Assembly: GCA_006386115.1 (NCBI GenBank)
Contig: VFIW01000018.1
Coordinates: forward strand, 580,466-644,465
Source: Globisporangium splendens
Taxonomy: Eukaryota; Oomycota; Peronosporomycetes; Pythiales; Pythiaceae
DNA: 64,000 nucleotides
Direction: 5' to 3'
Shown here: positions 43,988 to 54,103 of the stretch, in pieces
How the letters are laid out: the number at the start of each line of letters is the position of its first letter
Position numbering within the stretch: position 1 is the first letter of the stretch
Position numbers and translations under genes: made by a program
The notes under the pieces: model-generated
What the model was told of the DNA's origin: nothing
The model's input: the letters and a program-made list of their open reading frames with translations, nothing else
Databases searched by the model: none

Positions 43988-44845
43988 CTATTCGACACTC
44001 TGGAACAGGGGAATCCGGAGACAGTTGGATTGTTTCTGGCAAGCGCACCGCCTCAGCGAACGACAAGGACAACAGGGGAAGAACAGCCCTTTCGTATGCT
44101 GCAGAGAAAGTAGGCTTCGATTCAATAATCCAACAACAGATTGCAGCGGGGTCATCGATTGACGAAAAAGACCAGAATGGAAGAACATCTCTTTGGTATG
44201 CTGGAAATCACAAAAAAGAGTTCTACTTGGGAGTCGCAAAATTTAGCGCAATGGGAGCGTCAGTTGGTGAGAAAGATGAGGACGGAAGAACACTTCTTTC
44301 GTATACTGCTGAACACGGCAATCACCCAGTTACAGTGTCGCGATTGATCAATCAGGAGCAGCACTTGATGTGACAGACAAGAGCAGCAGAACACCGCTGC
44401 CGTATGCTGCTGAAAACGGCAATGCGACAACAATCGACCAGTTAATCGAAGCTGAGGCATCAGCTACTGTAGAAGACGAACAAGGGAGAACGGCCGTCTC
44501 GTATGCTGCTGAAAGAGGCTGCATCTAAACAGCGCAAAGACTGATCAAAGCAGGAGCACCTGTCGATGCAGCAACAGTCCAAGATGGACTTATTCGTGCT
44601 CGTGAAACGTGTCTAACCTACGCTGGGCGTGCTGGTCACATGAAGATGTTCGAAATGCCGATCAAAGATGGGGCGAACGTGAACGTCCAAGCTCCGGACG
44701 CCTGATATCTATTGCGCGATGGGACGACGCCTCTGGTGTCAAGTTGCTTTGCACGAGTGGGGATTTGTCTGCAAAAGACGTGTCTGACTCTGAAAGTGAG
44801 AAACCGTTGCTTCTTACAACCCTGGAGTCCATGAGACCCACCTCC
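43988..44845 (+). pseudogene. Broken ankyrin-repeat gene related to the ankyrin-kinase gene
   Basis: Plus-strand ankyrin units such as SIDEKDQNGRTSLWYA, SVGEKDEDGRTLLSYTAE and VEDEQGRTAVSYAAERG occur in shifting frames with stops. Later, RETCLTYAGRAGHMK and ANVNVQAPDA match ETCLTLAGRKGDMK and ASVNVRAADG of the gene at 23.7-27.4 kb in the same order. The frame is broken at several points (for example near 44,360, 44,525 and 44,703). No kinase part follows. It is a decayed copy of only the ankyrin half. Confidence 0.8.
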
Positions 44846-44849
44846 GGAC

Positions 44850-45677
44850 ATGGCCGTCAATGACGCAGTTGTTGAAGATGAAGTTGACGATGCAAATGGA
44901 CAAAACGTCAAGAAATTACCGCCACCGGTGGTGACGCTCGTTCCGTCTGTGAAGCGCCAGCTCCCAGAGATCCGCGATAAATGCCGTCAGTTCTATCACC
45001 ACAAATTGTCTGCGCGTGCGTTCTCGGCTTTCGTGTTTGACCTGTTTGGTAAAGACAAAGTTGACGATGTGGTGCAGCGAGCACTGTGGAAAATCGACGA
45101 CGAGGAGCGCCGCGTGACGCTCCTGTTAGTCTATCCCCATCTGCGATCACATATCCTCACCCACTGCTGCACCCTCTGGCTGTGTATCAACTGCAAGCTG
45201 CTGAACGATGCTCTTGAAGGTGGGAGGCTGCAATCATGTCACGTGTCTCTGTGATCATACCATGGATTGGCAATTTGAGATCAGTTTAACGCGCTGGAGA
45301 ACAAACAGCATTTCCCAGTGGACCTGTTCAGTCTCGAGTTGCTACGCGACTGGGATGCTTGGTACACCAAGCACAAGAAACCCGCGAAGGAGTGTGCCGA
45401 TCGTGCAAACTAGAAGAAAAGGATTGAGACCCTGCAGCGCGTGATGCCACCGCACTTTCGCGCGTACCTCTGGCGCTGGCGCCACGCGAAACAATGCCGC
45501 CGCGTCGTCCAGGAAATCGAGTGGAAGCGGTGCAATTATGGACGCAAAGCGTACTTCAAATCCTCTGTGCTTGTCAACGCGACGCAGCTCTCGTTCTGGC
45601 AGACCCACACGAGAAGTAGGCACATGAAGAAGAAGAAAAGTGTCGTCGTTGCCATCGGGCTCAGCAAGACCAAGTAA
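44850..45677 (+). pseudogene. Broken RBR E3 ligase-like gene related to the 28.4-kb gene
   Basis: Three frame pieces (44850-45254, 45208-45444, 45441-45677) match the gene at 28,431-29,792 from its central part to its C-terminus: DDEERRVTLLLVYPHLRS against DDERRATLLLSYLYLRP, THCCTLWLCINCK against THCCKTNFCFNCK, KVGGCNHVTCLC against KVEGCDSVTCVC, then a basic C-terminal segment. RING1 is missing. Frames shift at about 45,210-45,250 and again before 45,441. It directly follows the ankyrin relic. Confidence 0.75.
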
Positions 45678-45803
45678 CTCCAGCAATTTGAAGATAGCAA
45701 TTCTTCATTTCCAAGTATCCACTAGCAAGCGAACGGCAAAGAAAAAAAAACATATCGTTGTGCTCACAATGGTGTCCTGGAATTCTGTGGACCGCGTTGT
45801 TAT

Positions 45804-48358
45804 TCAGTGCAAAAGATCCTGAAAATCTTCTTCTGCCAGGAGCTCAGCCATGTCCTTTTCAATGGCTTCTCGGAGTGACAGATCATGAGCTGATAGTGGT
45901 GGTCCCAGAGATTCGTCATCGTTGCCATGGAAGCTGGAATGATCGGCTCGGGTTGCTGAAGGAAGGTAGGCGCGTGGAGTGGCAGGTCTGTGGATTGCTG
46001 CTCGCTGCCGTGCCTGCAAAACGTCTTGCTCGTAGAGATCCTTGATGTCGTTAAATAGGTCAAAATCGTCGTCGACATCCAAGCCATTTCGAGGATTGCC
46101 ATCAGCTTGCTGTTTAGGAGAGACCGATTGCTGTAATCCTGTTTGTCCATTCAGTCGAGCAAGCTTTCGCTCTCGTGCCTGCATCCCTTGCAGCAAATCG
46201 CGAAACATGGAAGAGATCTCTGCCGAAGTTGCTGCCAGTGAGCGTCTCAAGCTGTCTGGATGACGATGATCTTCTTGCGACCGAGGACTCGAAATCTGTA
46301 GCGCCTTCTGTTGCTGATTCAGCAGGTTCGCTGCACTTGCTGCCTTTGGAAAAGCAGCGGCTTTGTCGTCTTCGAGCGCATCGACGACGTCAAATAGCGA
46401 CGTCTCATACAAGCTGCTGGGGCTGTTGCCTTGCCGCGCATAATCACTGAACCCGTTCATGAGCACAAATGACGGAGAATCGCCGTTGATTTCGTCCACT
46501 AACGCAGAATCGCCATCGCCAGGTCCTTCGCCTTCACTGTCGGTATCTCGCTTAAGCACTTGTGCTTCGTCCTCGAAAGAACGCTCATACTGCCGTAGCT
46601 GCATATGAACGTGGCTAGGCTTTCTATGGCTCCTGGGAGCTTTGTTATGGCGACTGCGGCGTTGTCTGTCTCGCTGTTCTGTGCGCTGCGTGGGAGACTT
46701 GTTCGCTTGCTCTTCATCCCTTTCATCCGCCTGCTTCTCTTCCTCACTGTCGTCCTGAGCACTTCGATCGTCGCCGCCACTATTAACTGCGTCTTGCTCA
46801 GAATCCAATTCGATTCGCAGGTATTTATCAAATTGCCTTCGTTGCACCTCTGGCGCTTCCTTTAGACGCGCACTAGATGGTTTTGATCGATTTGATTGAG
46901 TCACGCGTCGAGACTCGCTCTGTGGCTCTGCGCCACAAGACTCGCTTAAGTCTCCGTTGCGCTCATCCTTCTCGCTTTTCTTGATCTCCTCCTCTTCTTC
47001 ACGGCCAGACGCTTCTTCGTTGCATGGCAACGCCTTCTCTGTTTCGACATTTCCAGTTGGTACCGATTTCTGCTCCGAAATATTTCGTGCCGTTTCCGCC
47101 ATCGCGACCTCCATGCGCTGTTTCCACTCGTCCATAATGTCCTTGATCTTCTCCGGCAGCTCCATGGACGTGTTTAAAAAAGACGACACATCCAGCTGCG
47201 GTGGCGGCATCGAAGGAGCAGCTGGTATGGACAAACTGCTTGGTGTATCTCTAGTTGCAGTCTGCAAAGAGGATTGCGCATTTTCTGATACCATAGCAAC
47301 CGAACTCGCCATGGATTTCTGTAAACGCTCGTCCAGTTCCTTTTGTTTTTCCAGAATGCGCTCTCGCCGTTCTTGGAGAAGCTCGTCCTGTGCGTCCTTC
47401 AGCTGCTGATTCACTCGCTCGAGCTCCTGTTTAAACTTACGCTGCTCGTCTTGATCCTTGAGTTCCATCTCTTCCTTTTGCCTTCGGACCAGTTTGCGCA
47501 GCTTCTCCACCTCCAGCTGAGCACGATAACGACGAAGGAATCCGCACAGTCAGAAGAACGCCAGCCACAACAAACTACAAGGTTCACAACATGCATAAAT
47601 ATATGGGCGTGCCTTGAGCAAATCCATGGTCTGGTCCGTCTCCATTCGATACCGCGCTTCCGCTTCCGTGCTCTCTTCCAGCACCAACACGCGTTCCTGG
47701 CAGTCGCGGAGCTTGAGCAGCGTCGCCTTGAGCTTCTCGCTGAGCTCTTCGATCTCGTCGGTATCGCGCTTCACCTGCTCCCGCAATTCCGTGATCTCCG
47801 CCTCCAAAACGTCGCTCTGGCGTTTGAACTCGGACTCGGACTCTTCCTGCAGCGTTCCTATCTGTATGCACACAACATATGCATATTAAGACTCACACAA
47901 AGGCATTACAGGCAAAGAATATGATTCATTTAGACTGCAGCACATACCTCCACGATGCGGCGGATGAGTTTCGTGACTTTGTCTCGGTCTTCGTCGCACA
48001 AGTCCGCGATCCTGGCGTTCTTCACGCGCCGCTCTTCCGTCTCCATCGTCGCCTTGATGCGCACCGGCTGGCGCAGCTCTTTCCATCCTGACAGCGGAAT
48101 CGGAGCAACACTGAGCTTCGTCATAGCGCCACCAGCACCAGCGGGCGCGCTCTCTTTGTGCACGATTTTGCCTGCGGACGCCACCGTGTGAGCGATCGTT
48201 TTCGCTTGCGAGCCGCCGTTGATGAGTCCATTGTGAGCGCCAGCGGTGCGTGCAGTAGCATGGCGAGCGGCTGTGCGATTCGTGCTCGTCACGGCCCCAG
48301 CTCCGTCGTCATGGCGCCGTCGCCCCGCCCACCGCCTCCACTCCTGTGGTGTCTCCAT
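45804..48358 (-). CDS. Coiled-coil protein, three exons, unknown family
   Basis: Exons 47948-48358, 47613-47861 and 45804-47516 give 790 residues. The first intron is GT-AG (86 nt). The second, 47517-47612, needs a GC donor (AAG-GCACGC) to keep phase; it then joins two heptad-rich stretches smoothly. Residues about 110-300 form a long coiled coil (TLQEESESEFKRQSDVLEAE, LRKLVRRQKEEMELKDQDEQ, LQERRERILEKQKELDERL). The rest is Ser-, Glu- and Arg-rich and probably disordered, with a short acidic-hydrophobic end (MAELLAEEDFQDLL). A structural or centrosomal/ciliary role is possible but unproven. The start at 48358 lies only about 180 bases from the bacterial junction, so its promoter is mostly cut off. 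Confidence 0.65.
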
Positions 48359-48534
48359 TTTCGCCGCATCAAAGAGACAAAAACGACACTTGGGCTTTGC
48401 TTTTAGTGGAAAAATCGACAAATGCGGCTGTTTCGTTGGATAATATACTCAGCAAAAGCGATGTGATTGGATGGAATTGAAAATAATACAGAGCTACTGA
48501 TACAGAATTGCGATCATCGGCAGCACCCAAACAC
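48359..48534. other. Junction interval between oomycete-like and bacterial sequence
   Basis: A/T-rich sequence to about 48,505, which fits the 5' region of the coiled-coil gene (ATTGG at about 48,462), then a short mixed stretch. The bacterial permease frame becomes recognisable at the Met codon 48,535-48,537. The join therefore lies at or just left of 48,534. Confidence 0.6.
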
Positions 48535-49553
48535 ATGCCGGAATTGCCCGCGGACAGCACCGACGTCAGCACCACGGCGTTCATGACGGACGCGGCGCCC
48601 AACAGGCCGGCGCGCTCGAAAATCAGCGCGAACGGGCTGACGCTGATGTCCTCGACGTCGTTGCGCAGCAGGTGCGGATCGGTATAGGGAATCAAGAGGC
48701 CGATGACCAGGATGGCCGCCACGTAGAACAGCAAAATGCGCCAGAACACCTGACGCACCGCGCGCGGCAGATTGCGCGCCGGATCCTTCGATTCGCCCGC
48801 GGCGATGCCGATCAGTTCGGTGCCCTGGAACGAAAACCCCACCACCATGGCCACGCCGATCAGCGCGGCGAAGCCGCCGGCGAACGGCGCGTCGCCCACC
48901 GTCCAATTGGCCAGGCCGCCCGTTTCGCCGCCACGGATGATGCCCAGCAGCATCATCACGCCCATCGTGACAAAGGCCAGCACGGCAATCACCTTGATGA
49001 GCGCGAACCAGAATTCCGCTTCGCCAAAGCCGCGGGCGGACATGGCGTTCAGACCGAATGTGATCGCCAGGAACAACGCGCTCCAGTAAAAACCGGGCAC
49101 GTCGGGAAACCAGTACGCCATGACGAGCTGCGCCGCCACCAGGTCGACCGCGACGGTCACCGCCCAGTTGTACCAATAGTTCCACCCCAGCGCGAAGCCG
49201 AAACCATCCTCGACATAGCGCGCGCCGTAGGTTGAAAACGAGCCCGACACGGGCATGGCGGCCGCCAGTTCGCCCAGGCTGGTCATCAGGAAATACACCA
49301 TGATGCCGATCAGCACGTAGCCCAGCAGCGCGCCGCCGGGCCCGGCCTTGGCGATGGTCGCGCCGGACGCCACGAACAGGCCGGTGCCGATCGACCCGCC
49401 CACCGCGATCATGGTCAGGTGGCGTGCGGACAGCGTGCGCCGCAATTCGGACGGCCTGCCCGCCTGCGCGTTGCGCGTGCCGCCGGAGCGGCGGTCATCG
49501 TGTTCCGATGGAGCCAAAATGCGTTCCTTCACGTCTGGATGGCGCTCGCGCAA
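48535..49553 (-). CDS. Amino-acid permease, LysP-like (APC family), C-terminus cut off
   Basis: The frame begins near 49553 (TTG) or 49532 (GTG) and shows the typical APC start LSARHLTMIAVGGSIGTGLF, then about nine membrane segments including FSTYGARYVEDGFGFALGWN and FSFQGTELIGIAAGESKDP. It follows the family until SVLSAGNSGM, after which family members read Y/F-A-S-T-R; here the sequence departs at once. About a quarter to a third of the usual 480-500 residues is missing. These permeases import lysine or related amino acids by proton symport across the inner membrane. The break coincides with the change from bacterial to eukaryotic DNA. Confidence 0.85.
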
Positions 49554-49674
49554 CGCCGCGCGAACGCCCTGGGATTACCGAGCAACGCGCGAGAATAGCG
49601 CAATCGGCCCCGACATGAAAAATCGCAGGCTGCGGGGGACGGATCAGCCGTTCAGCCTTCCGGCAGCGGCCCGT

Positions 49675-51174
49675 TTATTGAAACGCTGTTTCCATGAACG
49701 TGCGCAGCTTGCGTGAATGCAGGCGTTCGGGCGGCATGTCGCGCAGGCGCTCCAGCGCCCGAATGCCAATCTCCAGATGCTGGTTGACCTGACGCCGGTA
49801 GAAGGCGCTGGCCATGCCCGGCAATTTCAGTTCGCCGTGCAAAGGCTTGTCGGACACGCACAGCAAGGTGCCGTAAGGCACCCGGAAACGAAAGCCGTTG
49901 GCCGCGATGGTGGCCGATTCCATGTCCAGCGCAATCGCGCGTGACTGCGCAAAGCGTTCCACCAGATCGACGTGGTCGCGCAACTCCCAGTTGCGGTTGT
50001 CGATTGTGGCGACGGTGCCCGTGCGCATGATGCGCTTCAAGTCCCACCCGGACAGCCCGGCCACTTCTTCGACCGCCTGCTCCAGCGCCACCTGCACCTC
50101 CGCCAGCGCCGGGACCGGCACCCAGGTGGGCAGATCGTCGTCCAGGACATGGTCTTCCCGGACGTAGCCGTGCGCCAGGACATAGTCGCCCAGCCGCTGG
50201 GAATCCCGCAGGCCCGCGCAATGGCCCAGCATCAGCCAGGCGTGCGGGCGCAGCACGGCGATGTGGTCGGTGATTGTCTTGGCGTTGGACGGCCCCACGC
50301 CGATATTGACGAGCGTGATGCCGGAATGATCGCCGCGCACCAGGTGATAGGCGGGCATCTGCGGCAGGCGCACCGGCTGGACTTCATCGCCAGGACCGCT
50401 TTCGCCGCGCCGCGTGATGCGGTTGCCGGGCTCGACCAGCATTTCATAGTCTTCGTTGCCGCTGGCCATCAGGGCGCGGGCCCGGGCGCAGAACTCATCC
50501 ACGTAAAACTGGTAATTGGTGAACAGCACGAAATTCTGGAAATGCGTCGGCGCGGTAGAGGTGTAGTGCTGCAGCCGGTGCAGCGAATAGTCCACGCGCT
50601 GCGCGGTGAACGGCGCGAGCGGCTTGGGCTCGCCGTCCTTGCCGCGCCACGAGCCATTGACGATGGCATCGTCCGTGACCGCCAGGTCCGGCACGTCGAA
50701 CAGGTCGCGCAGCGGACGCTTGAGCGCCTCGAGGTGCTCGCCCTCCACGTAGGCGCCCTCGGGAAAGGCGAAATGCAGCGGAATCGGCGAATCGGACTCG
50801 CCCACTTCGACCGCGACCCGATGGTTCTGCAACAACTGGCCGACCTGCTCGATCAGGTAGTCGCGAAACAGCGCCGGCTGGGTGACAGTAGTTTGGTAGT
50901 AGCCCGGTTCGGCCACGTGGCCATACGAAAGCCGGGTGTCGATGGGGTCGTAGGTTTCCACCACGATGCGGATGGCCGGATAGTAGGCGCGGAATCGCGC
51001 GCTGCCGTTGCCGGTGCCTTTCAGGACCTCGCGGAACGCGGTACGCAGGAACGCGGTGTTGCGCGCATAGATTTCAACCAGCCGGTCGACGGCGGACACG
51101 GCGTCCTGGAAGGGTTCGAAGGGCAAGGCCTCGGGCCGGTTCATGGAGGACAAAGGGTGCACTGCGTTCATCAT
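49675..51174 (-). CDS. amn: AMP nucleosidase
   Basis: A 499-residue frame starting at ATG 51174, preceded by GGAG nine bases upstream. The N-terminal AMP-nucleosidase-specific domain (YARNTAFLRTAFREVLKG) is followed by a phosphorylase-like fold with VNIGVGPSNAKTITDHIAV and the conserved ALDMESATIAANGFRFRVPY ribose/phosphate-binding block. The enzyme splits AMP to adenine and ribose 5-phosphate, acting in the cytoplasm in purine salvage. Length equals the proteobacterial family (about 480-500). It is divergent from the NlpC/P60 gene. Confidence 0.92.
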   Translation of the reverse strand: MMNAVHPLSSMNRPEALPFEPFQDAVSAVDRLVEIYARNTAFLRTAFREVLKGTGNGSARFRAYYPAIRIVVETYDPIDTRLSYGHVAEPGYYQTTVTQPALFRDYLIEQVGQLLQNHRVAVEVGESDSPIPLHFAFPEGAYVEGEHLEALKRPLRDLFDVPDLAVTDDAIVNGSWRGKDGEPKPLAPFTAQRVDYSLHRLQHYTSTAPTHFQNFVLFTNYQFYVDEFCARARALMASGNEDYEMLVEPGNRITRRGESGPGDEVQPVRLPQMPAYHLVRGDHSGITLVNIGVGPSNAKTITDHIAVLRPHAWLMLGHCAGLRDSQRLGDYVLAHGYVREDHVLDDDLPTWVPVPALAEVQVALEQAVEEVAGLSGWDLKRIMRTGTVATIDNRNWELRDHVDLVERFAQSRAIALDMESATIAANGFRFRVPYGTLLCVSDKPLHGELKLPGMASAFYRRQVNQHLEIGIRALERLRDMPPERLHSRKLRTFMETAFQ

Positions 51175-51548
51175 TGAGCTTTACTCCGCCTTCTTATTTG
51201 TCTTGCCTGCATCCTCGGCCGCGCGCGGCGGCAACGCCGCTGGGCCGATGCGGTCGATTATGCCCGAGGCGATGGGCATTGAAATGTCATGCGGCGTTAT
51301 TGGCGGGCGCATCGCCGCCGCCCAGCCGCGCACGCGCCAGAACTGACGATGCTGTTACGTCGCGCGGTGGGCGTGCGGTAACAGCGGGTGGCGGATTATG
51401 CTGCATTGCACTACAAATGTAATGAAACATTATTACACTATAATCATGAGGCGTTTCTTGCGTTCCGCCTGTAAACCGCTCCCCTTTCCGCCGGCTTGCC
51501 TATCAAGGCAAAGCCATGCCGCCCACTCCGATTTTTTGAAGTGACGTA
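51175..51548. promoter_or_regulatory. Divergent promoter region between amn and the NlpC/P60 gene
   Basis: A TATAAT hexamer at 51,439-51,444 lies about 105 bases before the NlpC/P60 start, in an otherwise GC-rich region; a clear -35 box at the right distance is not visible. The left part is GC-rich and featureless and should hold the amn promoter. Function inferred. Confidence 0.35.
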
Positions 51549-52145
51549 ATGACGCCGCCCACGCGAAAGTTTCGCTTTACCCAATTCCGCACGCCCGCAT
51601 TTCTGTCTGCGCCCCTTTTGGCCCTGACGCTCTCCTGGATTCCTGGCGCCGCCCACGCCTCGCTGGCCGCCGAACAAGCCCGTCCCACCCTCAGCGGCCT
51701 GCGCCTGGCGCAAGAGCCCACGGTCCTGACGCTGCGCGAACGCGTCGTGCAGGCCGGCCTGGAGGCGATCGGCACGCCCTACAGCTGGGGCGGCGACGAT
51801 GCCGACGGCTTCGATTGCAGCGGCCTCGTCCTGTATGTCTTCCGTGAAATCGCCGGCCTGGAGCTGCCCCGCACCGCGCGCGCCCAGCGCAGCGAAGGCA
51901 AGACCGTCTCGGCCAAGAAGGAATTGCGCCCCGGCGACCTGGTGTTCTTTGCCACCCGCGGACGCGGCGTGACGTCCCACGTCGGCATCTATATTGGTCA
52001 GAACAAGTTCGTCCACGCGCCGCGCCGCGGCACGAAAGTCCGGGTGGACGACATGAAGACCGCCTACTGGTCCAAGCGCTACCTGGGCGCCCGCGCCTAC
52101 CTGGATACCCCTCCCAAGCAGTTGCTGGCCCAAGCCTCGCGCTAA
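51549..52145 (+). CDS. NlpC/P60 (C40) peptidoglycan hydrolase
   Basis: 198 residues. A signal peptide (basic start, then a hydrophobic stretch with cleavage after AHA near residue 35) points to export. The NlpC/P60 domain follows: YSWGGDDADGFDCSGLVLYV contains the catalytic Cys, and RGVTSHVGIYIGQNKFVHA the catalytic His. Such enzymes cut D-Glu-to-diaminopimelate bonds of cell-wall peptides. Family and size fit well; specificity cannot be read. It is followed by a terminator-like palindrome shared with the SDR gene. Confidence 0.88.
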   Translation: MTPPTRKFRFTQFRTPAFLSAPLLALTLSWIPGAAHASLAAEQARPTLSGLRLAQEPTVLTLRERVVQAGLEAIGTPYSWGGDDADGFDCSGLVLYVFREIAGLELPRTARAQRSEGKTVSAKKELRPGDLVFFATRGRGVTSHVGIYIGQNKFVHAPRRGTKVRVDDMKTAYWSKRYLGARAYLDTPPKQLLAQASR

Positions 52146-52188
52146 GCGCGGGACGGTTGGACGGCGTCTGACCGGCGCCGGGGGAGAT

Positions 52189-52221
52189 CAAAAAAAACGC
52201 CGGCATGCGCATGCCGGCGTT
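52189..52221 (-). terminator. Intrinsic terminator of the SDR gene
   Basis: A perfect 26-base palindrome (52196-52221, arms AACGCCGGCATGC) is flanked on its left by a run of A. Read on the minus strand this is a GC-rich stem followed by U residues, just after the SDR stop codon. On the plus strand it may also slow transcription from the NlpC/P60 gene. Confidence 0.8.
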
Positions 52222-52263
52222 CTCGTGCCTGGCCGTCCTGGCCAAGCGTGCCGCCCAGCCGGT

Positions 52264-53034
52264 TCAACCCCGGCCCACGAAGGGCATGTTGGTGGCCATG
52301 AGCGTCATGAACTGCACGTTGGCATCCAGCGGCAGACGGGCCATCGCGGCTACCGCCTGCGCCACGTGAGCGACGTCCATGCGCGGCTCCACCTTGGTGC
52401 TGCCGTCCGCCTGCAGGATGCCCGCGGCCATGCGCTCGGTCATTTCAGTAGCGGCGTTGCCGATGTCGATCTGGCCGCACGCGATGTTGTACGGGCGGCA
52501 ATCCAGGGAAATCGACTTGGTCAGCCCCGTCACCGCATGCTTGGTGGCGGTATAGGCGATGGAGAACGGCCGGGGCGCATGCGACGAAATCGAGCCGTTA
52601 TTGATGATGCGGCCGCCGCGCGGATGCTGCGCCTTCATGATGCGGATGGCCGCCTGCGCGCACAGGAACATGCCGGTCAGGTTGGTGTCCACGACCTCGC
52701 GCCACACGGCAACCGGCAATTCCTCGATCGGCACGGCCGGCGCGCCCCGCCCCGCGTTATTGAACAGCACATCCAGGCGGCCGTATTCGCGCTGGGCGGT
52801 GTCGAAGAGATCGCGGACCGCCTGCTCGTCGGACACGTCCGTGGGCACGACCAGCGCCCGCAACCCGTCCTCGCCCGCCGCCGTGCGGGTCGCCTCCAGC
52901 GGCTCGCGCCGACGGCCAGCCAGCACGACCCGGTAACCCTGCGCCAGGAATTCCAGCGCGACTGCGCGGCCTATGCCGGTACCGGCGCCCGTGACCAGGG
53001 CGACGCGGGGCGGATCGATCTCGTTCGTGTTCAT
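52264..53034 (-). CDS. Short-chain dehydrogenase/reductase
   Basis: 256 residues with the classical SDR marks: TGAGTGIG (cofactor loop, residues 15-22), NNAG near residue 92, and the catalytic set Ser in GSISS, then YTATK (Y-x3-K). The Arg pair RR after beta-2 (AGRRREP) suggests NADP(H). The substrate is unknown. It is encoded away from gmk with a 166-base gap; a -GAGAATCC- purine stretch precedes the ATG at 53034. Confidence 0.88.
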   Translation of the reverse strand: MNTNEIDPPRVALVTGAGTGIGRAVALEFLAQGYRVVLAGRRREPLEATRTAAGEDGLRALVVPTDVSDEQAVRDLFDTAQREYGRLDVLFNNAGRGAPAVPIEELPVAVWREVVDTNLTGMFLCAQAAIRIMKAQHPRGGRIINNGSISSHAPRPFSIAYTATKHAVTGLTKSISLDCRPYNIACGQIDIGNAATEMTERMAAGILQADGSTKVEPRMDVAHVAQAVAAMARLPLDANVQFMTLMATNMPFVGRG

Positions 53035-53200
53035 CGGATTCTCCGTCTTATGAATGCGCGAAATCCTACCCGAATCGCTTTACGGATGCTGCAAGCGAAG
53101 GTTCCAAGCGCAACACACTTTCAACATTCCGGCGCGCGCGGCCACCCGCGCGATTTGCTATTCTTCGAGTCTCAGCATCACACGCCGGTCACATTCATTC

Positions 53201-53833
53201 ATGCACGCCACTCCCGGAAACGTCTTCATGGTCGTCGCGCCCAGCGGCGCCGGCAAGTCCAGCCTCGTGAAGGCCCTGCTTGCCCAAGACCCCTCCATCC
53301 TGCTTTCCATCTCCTGCACCACGCGCGCCCCCCGCCCCGGCGAGGAAGACGGCCGCGAATACCGGTTTGTGTCGCTGGACGATTTCAAGCGCATGCGTGA
53401 AGGCCAGAACCTGCTGGAATGGGCCGAGGTCCACGGCAATTTCTACGGCACCCCGCGCGACCGCATCGACGAGGCCACCGCCCAGGGACGCGACGTGCTC
53501 CTGGAAATCGACTGGCAAGGCGCGCGCCAGGTAAAGCAGCGTTTTCCCCGCGCGATCGGCATTTTCGTGCTGCCGCCGTCCATCGACGAGCTCGAAAGCC
53601 GCCTGAAGGCGCGCGGCCAGGATGAGCCGCACGTGATTGCCCGCCGGCTCATGGCGGCAGGCGGCGAAATCGCCCACGCGCCTGAATGCGAATATGTTAT
53701 TATTAATCAAGAATTTAGCGTAGCCCTGTCGGAGCTGACCCAAATCGTCAGCGCCGCACGGCTGCGCTTTTCGTCTCAGGCCGCCCGCCACGCCGAGTTG
53801 TTTGCGCAACTTGGCATCCCGGCCGAACACTGA
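53201..53833 (+). CDS. gmk: Guanylate kinase
   Basis: 210 residues from ATG 53201; the frame is open farther upstream but this start gives the normal length. Walker A reads APSGAGKSS (residues 13-21). GMP-binding [19 protein letters not shown] and the [11 protein letters not shown] block are all present. The enzyme phosphorylates GMP to GDP with ATP and so feeds GTP and (p)ppGpp synthesis. It lies 44 bases upstream of rpoZ, and spoT follows, the standard order in many proteobacteria. Confidence 0.95.
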   Translation: MHATPGNVFMVVAPSGAGKSSLVKALLAQDPSILLSISCTTRAPRPGEEDGREYRFVSLDDFKRMREGQNLLEWAEVHGNFYGTPRDRIDEATAQGRDVLLEIDWQGARQVKQRFPRAIGIFVLPPSIDELESRLKARGQDEPHVIARRLMAAGGEIAHAPECEYVIINQEFSVALSELTQIVSAARLRFSSQAARHAELFAQLGIPAEH

Positions 53834-53877
53834 GCCGAACGCATTCTCTCCATCATCCATCAGCACCAGGTGTCCTA

Positions 53878-54081
53878 ATGGCTCGCATCACTGTCGAAGA
53901 CTGTCTGAATCAAATCCCCAATCGTTTCAAGCTCACGCTGGCCGCGACGTACCGCGCCCGTGAATTGGCGCAAGGCCACGCCCCGCGCCTGGATAGCAAA
54001 GACAAGCCCACGGTCACTGCCTTGCGCGAAATCGCTGGCGGCCTCACCGGCGTTGAAATGCTGCGTAAAGTTCCCACCTGA
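53878..54081 (+). CDS. rpoZ: RNA polymerase omega subunit
   Basis: 67 residues with the family pattern [10 protein letters not shown], then [19 protein letters not shown]. Omega helps beta-prime assembly and, with beta-prime, forms one (p)ppGpp site. The short length is normal for betaproteobacteria. It lies between gmk and spoT, 22 bases before the latter's start. Confidence 0.95.
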   Translation: MARITVEDCLNQIPNRFKLTLAATYRARELAQGHAPRLDSKDKPTVTALREIAGGLTGVEMLRKVPT

Positions 54082-54103
54082 TACGCGCCGGGGGGCTGCA
54101 AGC

